A stretch of DNA of 64,000 nt, taken from the NCBI GenBank assembly GCA_022564055.1, contig JADFMD010000004.1, positions 1 through 64,000 of the forward strand. The letters are read 5' to 3'. This document shows, in pieces, positions 19,719-28,658 of this stretch; the stretch's first letter is position 1, and every line of letters starts with the position of its first letter. The notes beneath the pieces were generated by a model. The model saw only the letters and a list, made by a program, of their open reading frames with translations, searched no databases and was not told where the DNA came from. The DNA is from Gemmatimonadota bacterium (GTDB taxonomy: Bacteria > Gemmatimonadota > Gemmatimonadetes > Longimicrobiales > Gaopeijiaceae). A program made the translations under genes and the position numbers.

Positions 19719-19913
19719 CCAAACTCCTTGGGTCGAAGGGGCCGTGAGAGTAGGGTAAGCCGCCGGTGAATGAAAGTGCTTTTCGACGTCTACCATGGAC
19801 CTCGATTTCTTTCGGGCCTATTTTCCCGCAGCCGCCACCGAGACCCTCTTGAGGAACCGGGGCGGTGGCCCTGGGGTCTTCTTGCCCAGTGCCCACTCAA
19901 CACAGGACATTGA

Positions 19914-20702
19914 ATGATCGAGCCGCTCGAGGACATCAAAGGCGTCTTACTCGATTTGGACGGCACCATTTACGTCGGTGACCGTTTGGTGCCGGGCGCC
20001 GCCGATGCCGTCGACGCGCTACGTCGTGGTGGCCTCCCCCTGAGGTTCGGCACGAACACCACGCGGATGTCGCGGGCAGCTCTCGTCGGTCGCCTGCAAG
20101 AAATGGGGCTCGAGCTGGAGGCCGGCGAGGTCTTCACCGCGCCTCTCGCCGCTGCGGCCTGGCTTGAAAAAAAAGGCCTGTGGAACTTGTCCCTATGCGT
20201 TCCCGAAGCGGCGCATGAAGACTTTGGTCATTTCAAGATCAATGAAACATCTCCCCAGGCTGTGGTCGTAGGGGATTTGGGAGAGGCCTGGGACTTCACT
20301 CGGCTCAACGACGCGTTCCGTCACATCATGGACGGTGCGGAGTTCGTAGCATTACAGCGAAACCGGTACTGGGATACCGGCGAAGGGCTGGCTTTGGATG
20401 CGGGTACGTTCGTCGCGGCTCTCGAGTACGCGACGGAGCGTGAGGCCACCCTGGCGGGCAAGCCGAGCGAGATGTTTTTTCAGGGTGCTGCGGAGTCGAT
20501 GGGCGTTGAGTTATTCAACCTGGCGGTGGTGGGAGACGACCCGGGGACGGATGTGGCAGGCGCCCAAGCCTGTGACGCTGCGGCAATCCTGGTGAAAACC
20601 GGCCGCTTCCAGGACGGGGCACTCGCTCCCAGTACGCCGCGACCTGATCTCATTCTGGATTCGGTGGCGACGCTCCCCGCCGCTCTCGGGGTCGGGTTCT
20701 GA
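19914..20702 (+). CDS. HAD-superfamily subfamily IIA hydrolase (NagD/LHPP-like)
   Basis: IKGVLLDLDGTIYVGDRLVPGA; GKPSEMFFQGA; VVGDDPGTDVAGAQACDAAAILVKTG. Confidence 0.9.
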   Translation: MIEPLEDIKGVLLDLDGTIYVGDRLVPGAADAVDALRRGGLPLRFGTNTTRMSRAALVGRLQEMGLELEAGEVFTAPLAAAAWLEKKGLWNLSLCVPEAAHEDFGHFKINETSPQAVVVGDLGEAWDFTRLNDAFRHIMDGAEFVALQRNRYWDTGEGLALDAGTFVAALEYATEREATLAGKPSEMFFQGAAESMGVELFNLAVVGDDPGTDVAGAQACDAAAILVKTGRFQDGALAPSTPRPDLILDSVATLPAALGVGF

Positions 20703-21841
20703 TGGGCCACATCGACGGTTCGCCAGAAGAACCCGTGGGACCGAAAAATCGAGAAGGGCCGTTCTACCAAAATGTGATTTCCGACGATCCGATCTCCGCC
20801 GATCCCGTCGCCGACGGTCCGGGCGCGGGGGAGCCGGTCCACGAGGAAAGGACTTCGGAGGAGTGGCGCAGGATCCTCGGGCCGTATGGTGGAGCGGACC
20901 TCCGGCGTAGCGTGGGACAGATTCTCACTTCTGCGGTACCGTTCTTTGTGTGTTGGTACGCCGCATACCGTGCCCTTTCGGTCGGGTATTGGCTGACCCT
21001 GATCATTGCGGTTCCGACCGCCGGCTTCGTCATGCGCCTTTTCCTGATTCAGCACGACTGCGGGCACGGATCGTTTTTCAAATCGCAAAAAGTTGCGGAC
21101 CTGGTCGGTTTCTGGCTCGGTGTAGCGACCCTTACGCCGTACCGGTATTGGCGGAAAACGCACGCCTATCACCATGCTCATTCGGGCGACTTGGGTTTTC
21201 GGGGCCTCGGTGACGTCGACACGATCACCCTTTCGGAATACCGTAAGAAGTCTTTTTTCGGGCGCCTTCGTTATCGTCTCTACCGACATCCGTTCGTGCT
21301 TTTGGGCTTGGGGGGATTTTTCGTTTTCGCCCTCAAGCACCGCTATCCCTGGGATATTCCCAGGCGATGGAAGCGGGAGTGGGCGAGCGTCTGGAAGACG
21401 AATGCGGTGCTCGTGGCGATCGTGGTGCTTTTGGGCCTGACCATCGGGCTCAAGGCGGCGCTGCTGGTTCACCTGCCGGTGCTGATGCTCACCGGAGTGG
21501 TGGGGGTGTGGCTCTTCTACGTACAACACCAATTCGAAGATACGTATTGGAACGAGCACACCGAATGGTCGTACTTCGACGCGGGTCTCCAGGGTAGTTC
21601 TTATCTCGTGCTCCCCAAGCCTCTCCAATGGGTCACCGCCAGCATCGGTATCCATCACGTTCATCACCTGAGCGCTCGGATTCCGAACTACCGGCTGCAA
21701 CAGTGCCTCGATGAGAACCCTCAGCTCCAGCAGGTGACGCGGATCAACATCTGGGATGGGATCAAGACCCTGAGCCTTGCCCTCTGGGACGAGGAATCCA
21801 GGCGGCTCATCAGCTTTCGAGAGGCGCGGCGCCTGGCCTAG
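20702..21841 (+). CDS. fatty acid desaturase
   Basis: Histidine boxes HDCGHGSFF, HAYHHAHSGD and HHVHHLS; start overlaps upstream stop (TGATG). Confidence 0.92.
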   Translation: MGHIDGSPEEPVGPKNREGPFYQNVISDDPISADPVADGPGAGEPVHEERTSEEWRRILGPYGGADLRRSVGQILTSAVPFFVCWYAAYRALSVGYWLTLIIAVPTAGFVMRLFLIQHDCGHGSFFKSQKVADLVGFWLGVATLTPYRYWRKTHAYHHAHSGDLGFRGLGDVDTITLSEYRKKSFFGRLRYRLYRHPFVLLGLGGFFVFALKHRYPWDIPRRWKREWASVWKTNAVLVAIVVLLGLTIGLKAALLVHLPVLMLTGVVGVWLFYVQHQFEDTYWNEHTEWSYFDAGLQGSSYLVLPKPLQWVTASIGIHHVHHLSARIPNYRLQQCLDENPQLQQVTRINIWDGIKTLSLALWDEESRRLISFREARRLA

Positions 21842-21845
21842 GGAC

Positions 21846-22415
21846 ATGGCTCCGACGATCCGCTTCGCGGCCGAGACCGACGCCACTCAGGTCCTGGACA
21901 TCTACGCGCCGATCGTCACGGACACGGCCATTTCGTTCGACGAGGTGCCACCCACCAGACCCGAGATGGCCGGTCGGATCCGCAGCACCCTGGAGCGCTA
22001 CCCGTGGCTCGTCTGTGAGGAGGCCGGGCACGTCTTGGGCTATGCATATGCGGCCGATTTCCAGTCACGGCCAGCCTACCAGTGGTCCGTCGAAGTTACG
22101 GTGTACGTGCGTCCCGAGGCACAAGGGGGGGGTGTTGCGGGCGCCCTTTACACGTCTCTGTTGGGGATACTGCGGCTCCAGGGCTTCATCAATGCCGTCG
22201 CGGCCATCGCCTTGCCAAACGACGCGAGTGTCGCCTTGCACGAAAGGTTCGGCTTCAAGCCCGTGGGTGTCCTCCAGGACATAGGATTCAAGTTCACGCG
22301 GTGGCACGATGTGGAATGGTGGGCGCTTCGGCTCCAGGAACCACGGGATCCACCCGACACCCCCAAGCCCATCCCGGAGGTCTGGGCGGCCAGCGCAGAT
22401 CTCATGTCGATGTGA
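21846..22415 (+). CDS. GNAT N-acetyltransferase (phosphinothricin acetyltransferase-like)
   Basis: IRFAAETDATQVLDIYAPIVTDTAISFDEVPPT; VTVYVRPEAQGGGVAGALYTSLL. Confidence 0.88.
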   Translation: MAPTIRFAAETDATQVLDIYAPIVTDTAISFDEVPPTRPEMAGRIRSTLERYPWLVCEEAGHVLGYAYAADFQSRPAYQWSVEVTVYVRPEAQGGGVAGALYTSLLGILRLQGFINAVAAIALPNDASVALHERFGFKPVGVLQDIGFKFTRWHDVEWWALRLQEPRDPPDTPKPIPEVWAASADLMSM

Positions 22416-22471
22416 AAGGGTTCCCACCCCCCGCGTCTACCGTGTGATTCCTATCCTCGCTACCGTTCACC

Positions 22472-23143
22472 ATGTCGATCAAATCAGCCATCAAGTCCGT
22501 GGTCACCCTCGGCCAGGGGGTCACCCAGGGGCTTCCCGAGGCGAGTGCCGACCGCGACCCGATCGAGTTGTTCGGCGAATGGTTCGAGCAGGCTAAGGAG
22601 TCGGGCATCCTCCTTCCGGAGTCGGCTTCCCTCGCCACGGCCAATCGGGATGGCGTGCCCTCGTCTCGTATGGTCCTTCTCAAGAGCTTTTCGGCTGACG
22701 GATTCGTTTTCTTCACGAACTACGGAAGCCGCAAGGCCAGGGAAATGGACGAGAATCCGAACGCCTCGCTCCTGCTGCACTGGGTGGTGCTCGAACGGCA
22801 GGTTCGGGTAGAGGGTTCGGTCGAGCGCATCGGCGCGGAGGCGTCGGAGGCGTACTTTCGCACCCGGACCCGGGGAAGCCAGATCGGTGCCTGGGCGTCA
22901 CGTCAGAGTGAGGAACTGGAGGCCCGTGCGGTGCTGAAGGGAAAGGCGAAGGAGATGGAGGAGCGCTTCAAGGGCCAGGAGGTGCCTTTTCCTCCGTTTT
23001 GGGGGGGATATCGCCTCATCCCGGAGCGCATCGAATTCTGGCAGGGCCGTTTGAACCGGCTGCACGATCGGCTCCTGTTCACCAGGGCAGAGGGGGCGGG
23101 GGGAGCGGCCGCGGCCTGGGCCGTGCGGCGCCTCTACCCTTGA
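22472..23143 (+). CDS. pdxH: pyridoxamine 5'-phosphate oxidase
   Basis: SLATANRDGVPSSRMVLLKSF, FVFFTNYGSRKAREMDENPNASLLLHW, PERIEFWQGRLNRLHDRLLF. Confidence 0.93.
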   Translation: MSIKSAIKSVVTLGQGVTQGLPEASADRDPIELFGEWFEQAKESGILLPESASLATANRDGVPSSRMVLLKSFSADGFVFFTNYGSRKAREMDENPNASLLLHWVVLERQVRVEGSVERIGAEASEAYFRTRTRGSQIGAWASRQSEELEARAVLKGKAKEMEERFKGQEVPFPPFWGGYRLIPERIEFWQGRLNRLHDRLLFTRAEGAGGAAAAWAVRRLYP

Positions 23144-24120
23144 GGCGGGCCCTGAGGCGGGACCCGAGGTGGGTTCGGAGGTGGGTTCAACCAGGCCTCG
23201 ATACGCCCGACGAACGTTTCCGGCTCCTCCGCGAAGAGTCGGGCGCTCAGTGCCTCCGCTTCCGATTGGAGCGTTGACTTCAATCCCTCCACATGGGCAG
23301 TCAGCGACACTCGCTCGCTCTCGCACAGAACGTCGGTGGAGGCCGTGTGGGTCGAGAGCGTGGCGAGGTCGTTTCTATCACCGAGGAGATCGGTGAGATG
23401 GTGGAGATCCCTCACCAACCGATCGAGTTTCGGTTGGCCACTATCCAGGAATTCGAGCTGGTAACGTAGATCTTTGACGCGTTTTCGGAGCTTGTGGGAA
23501 CGTTCGTCGACCGGCCCTTCCCCGGCCGCTGGATCGGATCGCACCTGGGCGGATGCGTACGAAGCACCGAGCCCGACCCGCAGGAGCTCCACGGCGCCCG
23601 ACGGCGTGGGCTTCTGGCTGTCCGTGACCTGGAGCGTCTGTGTCTCCGGAATTTCAAAGGTGACGGACCTCAAGAGTTCATGCGCCCGGCGGAGTGGACC
23701 ATCGGCCGAGCCCGACTCGGCGAAACGTCGTCCCCTTTCGTCCTCGAGAGATTCGAGCAGGTGTCTTGGGACCAGGTTCGGCTCGGAGGACCGGGAGCCG
23801 GCGCGGATGTCTTCTGCGGTCACGACCACCACGTCGGCGTCCCGGAGGAGCGCGAGGGCGCGACTCGCATCGCGCAGCGTGCGGTCGGTGTGCGAGTCTC
23901 CTGATCGCGGATCGGCTAGCTTGAGGAGCGCTCGCGTACGCTTGATCGCCCGGCGCGCTTCATGCACCGAAGACGATAGATCTGTCCGCCCCTCCAAAGC
24001 CTCCCTTGCCCGTGCGAGTTCGGCGGAGATAGCACGCGCGAGGACGCCCGCGGCGACCTCGCTGCTCTCAGCAATCCAATTCATCTGGACGAAATCCTCG
24101 TGACGGTGGTCTCCGGGCAA
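23134..24120 (-). CDS. CHAD domain protein
   Basis: VHEARRAIKRTRALLKL, SHKLRKRVKDLRYQLEFLDSG, LHHLTDLLGDRNDLATL. Confidence 0.85.
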   Translation of the reverse strand: MPGDHRHEDFVQMNWIAESSEVAAGVLARAISAELARAREALEGRTDLSSSVHEARRAIKRTRALLKLADPRSGDSHTDRTLRDASRALALLRDADVVVVTAEDIRAGSRSSEPNLVPRHLLESLEDERGRRFAESGSADGPLRRAHELLRSVTFEIPETQTLQVTDSQKPTPSGAVELLRVGLGASYASAQVRSDPAAGEGPVDERSHKLRKRVKDLRYQLEFLDSGQPKLDRLVRDLHHLTDLLGDRNDLATLSTHTASTDVLCESERVSLTAHVEGLKSTLQSEAEALSARLFAEEPETFVGRIEAWLNPPPNPPRVPPQGPPQG

Positions 24121-24179
24121 CGCACGATCATATTACACTAGCCTACCGCGAGCTGCGGGAGGCAAAACGGGGAAACGGA

Positions 24180-24785
24180 ATGGCCAAGGGAATTTGGGTC
24201 GGCATTGCGCTCGGCGTTTTCGGCCTTGGAGCTGCGCGCTTCCTCGGGGTTCCTCCCCCGGAGGCGACCCACTTTCACGCCAACTGGGCCATCTACATCG
24301 ATGGCGGTCGTTTGGATCTCTCGGATCGGCGTTACATGGAGGAGATTTCGAGTTGTACTACGGTCGATGGCGACGTGACGCCCCAATCGCGTGTCCACAT
24401 GCACGAGGCCGACCACGACGTGGTGCACATCCACCATCTCGGAGCGACCTGGGGCCATCTCGCGGGCAACCTCGGTATCGGACTCGGCGAGGGTTATCTA
24501 ATCCTGGATGACGGCACGCGGATCTTCGATGGGGAAGCCGGCCGATTTACCTACATCCTGAATGGCCGAGCGCTCACCTCGGTCCACAATCAACTGATCG
24601 CCTCCGAGGACCGCCTACTCATCAGCTACGGTTTCGAGTCCTTGGATGATTTGGGGGAGGGTAGGTTCGATCGGGTCGCGACGACCGCCGGTGAGTACAA
24701 CATGCGCGAGGACCCAGCCACCTGCTCGGGCTCGAGTGAACCGCTCGGAATGTGGGGGCGGCTCAAGTTGGCGTTCTGGGGGTGA
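24180..24785 (+). CDS. hypothetical membrane-anchored His-rich protein
   Basis: N-terminal TM; THFHANWAIYIDG..VHMHEADHDVVHIHHLGATWGHLAGNLGIGL; 3' end overlaps ppk by 23 bp (convergent). Confidence 0.65.
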   Translation: MAKGIWVGIALGVFGLGAARFLGVPPPEATHFHANWAIYIDGGRLDLSDRRYMEEISSCTTVDGDVTPQSRVHMHEADHDVVHIHHLGATWGHLAGNLGIGLGEGYLILDDGTRIFDGEAGRFTYILNGRALTSVHNQLIASEDRLLISYGFESLDDLGEGRFDRVATTAGEYNMREDPATCSGSSEPLGMWGRLKLAFWG

Positions 24786-26940
24786 GTGTGGAGGCCGGCG
24801 GAGCGGCAGCGTTCTCCAACCGAGGCCGATCCTCCACCGCACTCCCCCGGCCTGAAAGACTTGGACTGGCCATGAAGTACCGGTGCGCTCCGAACGGATC
24901 ACCGCCGGGGTGGGCCCTCACGTAGGTCCGATCCGGCTGAAGATACCAGCACTGCAGGTTGTCCCGGAGGGTCGTTACCATGATCTCATCCAGGATCTGC
25001 CGGTGCACGGTCGGATTCTCGATCGGAACCAGGAGCTCGATCCTGCGATCGAGATTACGGGGCATCCAGTCGGCGGACGAGATGTAGACCTTCGCCTTGG
25101 GTGAGGGCAGCGGATGCCCGGCGCCGAAACAAACGATGCGGCTGTGCTCCAAAAAGCGTCCGACGATGCTCTTGACCGTGATGTTCTCCGAAAGCCCAGG
25201 AAGGCCCGGCCGAAGGCAGCAGATCCCTCTCACCACGAGACTGATCTGAACCCCAGCCCCAGAGGCCCTGTACAGCGCGTCGATCACCTTGCCGTCCACC
25301 AGCGCGTTGAGCTTGGCCCAGATGGTCCCCCCTCGCCCGGCCTCGGCGTGCTCGATTTCGTCGTCGATGAGCTGGATCAGGGTATCCCGAAGATGGAAGG
25401 GAGCCACAACCAACTTGTCCAAGCCTTCCGGCTGACCGTACCCGGTCGTGAAATTGAACACACGGGCCGCGTCTCGGCACAACTCCTCGTCGCAGGTGAA
25501 GTAAGAAAGGTCCGTGTACACCCGCGCGTTGTCCGGGTGATAATTCCCGGTGCCGAAGTGCGCGTAGGAGCGTAGCGTGCCCCCTTCGCGCCGAACGACC
25601 AAAGCAATTTTGGCGTGCGTCTTCAGGTCGATCACTCCGTACACCACGTGAACCCCAGCCGCCTCCATCTTGCGCGCGAGCCGGATATTGGCCTCCTCGT
25701 CGAAACGGGCCTTCAGTTCGACCAACGCTGTCACGTTTTTCCCGGACTCGGCGGCTTCGATCAAGTCCCGGACGATCGGTGAGTCGTCACTCGTGCGATA
25801 CAGCGTCTGCTTGATGGCCACGACGTCCGGGTCACGCGCCGCTTGGCGGATGAACTGCACGACCACATCGAAGCTCTCGTACGGGTGATGAACCAGCAGA
25901 TCCTTCGCTCGGATAGCCGCGAAGTGGTCGCCATCGAAGTCCCGGATGCGCTCGGGAAAACGTGGCGTGAAGGGTTCGAACAGGAGGTCCGGGCGTTCCG
26001 AAACGATCAACTCGCTCAGGTCGCCGATGCCCACAAGGCTACTTGCCTGGAAGACGTTCTCCTCCTGGATATTCAACTCTTCGATGATGGAGTCCCTCAT
26101 CTCCTTCGACATGAAGGACGATACGCGAAGGGAAATAGCCGATCCCCTCCTCCTTCTTTTCACCAGGGATTCGAACTCGAGAAGTAGATCTTCGGCCTTT
26201 TCCTTTATTTCCACATCCGAGTCCCGGAGAATTCTGAAGTGCTCGGCCTCCTCGACTTCGAAGCCCGGGAAAAGCGAATCGAGGTGCTGACAGATCACGT
26301 CTTCGACCTTCACGAAGGTGGGCTTCTTCCTCCTTCCCGGCAGACGGATGAAGCGCGGCATCTGGTTGGGCAAGGGCAGAAGCGCGGCCATCGAGGCACC
26401 GTCGCTGATCCGTCGCAGTGAAAGCGCCAAGCTCGTTCCGCCGTTTGGGATGAACGGGAAGGGGTGCGCTGGGTCCGCAGCCAGCGGCGTCAAGACAGGA
26501 AAGATCTCGTGCGTGAAGTGATCGTCGAGCCAGAGCCGCGCCTTCTCGTCGAGCTCCGACGGGTGGACCACCGCAATCCCGTGGTCGGCCAGCTCCTCCC
26601 TGAGCACCTGCCACGACTCCTGTTGGCGGACCATGAGCTTCATCGCACGGCTGTTGACCTGATCGAACTGCCGGCTGGGCGTTCGACCGTCCTGACTGAG
26701 GGATCGTACCCCGGCCCGAACCTGAGCTCGCAGGCCGGCCACGCGGACGATGAAAAATTCGTCCAGGTTGGTACCGGAGATGGAAAGGAAGCGAAGACGC
26801 TCGAGCAGCGGATGGCTCTCATTCATCGCCTCTTCGAGCACCCGCTCATTAAACGCCAACCAGGACAGTTCCCGGTTGATAAATCGCTTCCGCGACCGCA
26901 AACCGATCGCGGTGAGATCTTTCTCGACGGTTTTCGCCAC
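24763..26940 (-). CDS. ppk1: polyphosphate kinase 1
   Basis: FINRELSWLAFNERVLEEA, HHPYESFDVVVQFIRQAARDPDVVAIKQTLYRTS, YAHFGTGNYHPDNARVYTDLSYFT, SADWMPRNLDRRIELLVPI. Confidence 0.96.
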   Translation of the reverse strand: MAKTVEKDLTAIGLRSRKRFINRELSWLAFNERVLEEAMNESHPLLERLRFLSISGTNLDEFFIVRVAGLRAQVRAGVRSLSQDGRTPSRQFDQVNSRAMKLMVRQQESWQVLREELADHGIAVVHPSELDEKARLWLDDHFTHEIFPVLTPLAADPAHPFPFIPNGGTSLALSLRRISDGASMAALLPLPNQMPRFIRLPGRRKKPTFVKVEDVICQHLDSLFPGFEVEEAEHFRILRDSDVEIKEKAEDLLLEFESLVKRRRRGSAISLRVSSFMSKEMRDSIIEELNIQEENVFQASSLVGIGDLSELIVSERPDLLFEPFTPRFPERIRDFDGDHFAAIRAKDLLVHHPYESFDVVVQFIRQAARDPDVVAIKQTLYRTSDDSPIVRDLIEAAESGKNVTALVELKARFDEEANIRLARKMEAAGVHVVYGVIDLKTHAKIALVVRREGGTLRSYAHFGTGNYHPDNARVYTDLSYFTCDEELCRDAARVFNFTTGYGQPEGLDKLVVAPFHLRDTLIQLIDDEIEHAEAGRGGTIWAKLNALVDGKVIDALYRASGAGVQISLVVRGICCLRPGLPGLSENITVKSIVGRFLEHSRIVCFGAGHPLPSPKAKVYISSADWMPRNLDRRIELLVPIENPTVHRQILDEIMVTTLRDNLQCWYLQPDRTYVRAHPGGDPFGAHRYFMASPSLSGRGSAVEDRPRLENAAAPPASTLTPRTPT

Positions 26941-27043
26941 GAACCAGCTCCCTGTGTCCCATGGGATGTCGCCCCGGAGGGCGACGCACGTATACTACTA
27001 CGATTCCCGTCAAATGTTTAGGAATCAAGGATCGGTAGGGATT

Positions 27044-27559
27044 ATGAAGACCATTTTTCTGCTACGCCACGCGAAATCGTCCTGGAAGGACGACTCACTC
27101 TCCGATCACGACCGCCCGCTCAACGCAAGGGGCCGAGCGGCCGCTCCGCGAGTCGGGGCGCATATGCAGGGCGCGGGTTATCTACCTGATCTTGTCCTGT
27201 GCTCCACGGCGACGAGGACGAGGCAAACGTTGGACGCCATCCTTTCAGAATTGGAGGTGGACCCCGCCATCGAATTTCAGGAGGATCTCTACCTTGCGGG
27301 TCCAGGTGAGATGCTCGATATGGTCAGGTCGGTGCCCGATGCAGTGGAGTCGGTACTCCTGGTGAGCCATAACCCGGGCACAGGGATGCTGGCCGATGGC
27401 CTCTCAGGCGAAGGCCTACGGGAAAGCGTTCAAAGTATGAGGACTGGCTTCCCAACCGCGGGACTGGCAATTATCGAGTTGAGGGTCGATCGTTGGAAAG
27501 ACGTCGAAAACGGATGCGGAAGCCTGACGGAGTTCGTTCGGCCACGGGATCTGGCTTGA
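27044..27559 (+). CDS. SixA-type histidine phosphatase
   Basis: KTIFLLRHAKSSWKDDSLSDHDRPLNARGRAAAPRVG; VLLVSHNPG. Confidence 0.9.
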   Translation: MKTIFLLRHAKSSWKDDSLSDHDRPLNARGRAAAPRVGAHMQGAGYLPDLVLCSTATRTRQTLDAILSELEVDPAIEFQEDLYLAGPGEMLDMVRSVPDAVESVLLVSHNPGTGMLADGLSGEGLRESVQSMRTGFPTAGLAIIELRVDRWKDVENGCGSLTEFVRPRDLA

Positions 27560-27611
27560 TCCCTTACCTCCGCGCCGTCGGTCTACGAGATGAGCGCGTT
27601 GGAGGTGCACC

Positions 27612-27851
27612 ATGTACAAGACGATTTCGATGGCCGCCTTGGCGGCTTTGACCATTCTTTCCGTTGGTTGCCTGGGCAGTGGCGACGCCAGTGCCAGCAA
27701 CGCAGCCGACACCCTGACACGCAGGCAGAAGAACGAGATCATCTCGACGCTTCCAGTCCCGGGAGCGCGCGGCGTGGGCGCCGCGCTCGACGTCAGCGAC
27801 CGGCTCGCGGAGCGCGCCCAAGCCCACGATTCTCTGGCCGGAGCCCGTTAG
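27612..27851 (+). CDS. small secreted/lipoprotein-like hypothetical protein
   Basis: RBS GGAGGTGCACC before ATG; signal-like MYKTISMAALAALTILSVGCLG. Confidence 0.6.
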   Translation: MYKTISMAALAALTILSVGCLGSGDASASNAADTLTRRQKNEIISTLPVPGARGVGAALDVSDRLAERAQAHDSLAGAR

Positions 27852-27877
27852 GGGGGCGGTACGACGGCCTGAGGGCC

Positions 27878-28369
27878 TCAGTGGCTCAACGTCCACACGT
27901 AGGCCGCCACCGAACGGACCTGAGCTTCCGTGATGGCCGCTCCACCCTTCGGAGGCATGATGGCGCCTAGCGAATTCGTGGCCTCCTCGGCCGAGACTCC
28001 TTCCAAGATCTGAGCAACGAGCTGCTCGTACTCGCCATCGCCGATGAGCCATTCAGAGTCGGTGAGGTCCGGTCCGATGGCCCCGGTGGCGTCCGGGCCA
28101 TGGCACGCCGCACAGATGCCGGCGCCCGCGTAGATCTGCTGGCCCTCTTCGACCATGGCAGCGGTAAAGCTCCCCGCCTCCCCCGCGATCCCTGCTGTGA
28201 CACCGGATGGCGGTGCGGCGTCAGCACGGGTGTCTGGCTGAGACGCGGCCCCAAGATCGTCCACCACGTCGGCGTCATCGCTCGCCACGCGGCCGGAGCA
28301 CCCCACCATCATTGAAGTCGCCAAGAATGCCAGAACGAACCGGGCAGGCGGGAAGGAAATACGCTTCAT
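27878..28369 (-). CDS. class I cytochrome c, secreted
   Basis: IYAGAGICAACHGPDATGAIGPDLTDSEWL; IMPPKGG; signal/lipobox MVGCSG. Confidence 0.9.
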   Translation of the reverse strand: MKRISFPPARFVLAFLATSMMVGCSGRVASDDADVVDDLGAASQPDTRADAAPPSGVTAGIAGEAGSFTAAMVEEGQQIYAGAGICAACHGPDATGAIGPDLTDSEWLIGDGEYEQLVAQILEGVSAEEATNSLGAIMPPKGGAAITEAQVRSVAAYVWTLSH

Positions 28370-28658
28370 ATAGAACCCCTACACTCGAAAGCGGCGTCCC
28401 AAACTGACACCGAGACCATCCCGGTTGGGCACCGCCAATAAAATTCCGCTGGAAACTAAGGGCACCTGAGCCCAACCCCAAGACCCGAGCACAACACACA
28501 CCCTGACGCTCCGCCGAAACAGAACTGTAGGGCGCTCCGGCGTCCGTTGTTACTGTTGAACAGTCGGTGGCCTCCGTGAGCTCGGGGGTTTCCGGGGCGG
28601 TTCGGGAGCGCGCTCCTCGGCCGGAGGCGGGGCGAATTCAACAACGCAGAGTCCCGTC

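Noticed and set aside
20480-21886. 468 aa minus-strand ORF
   Set aside because: Antisense to the fatty acid desaturase, which has all three His boxes.
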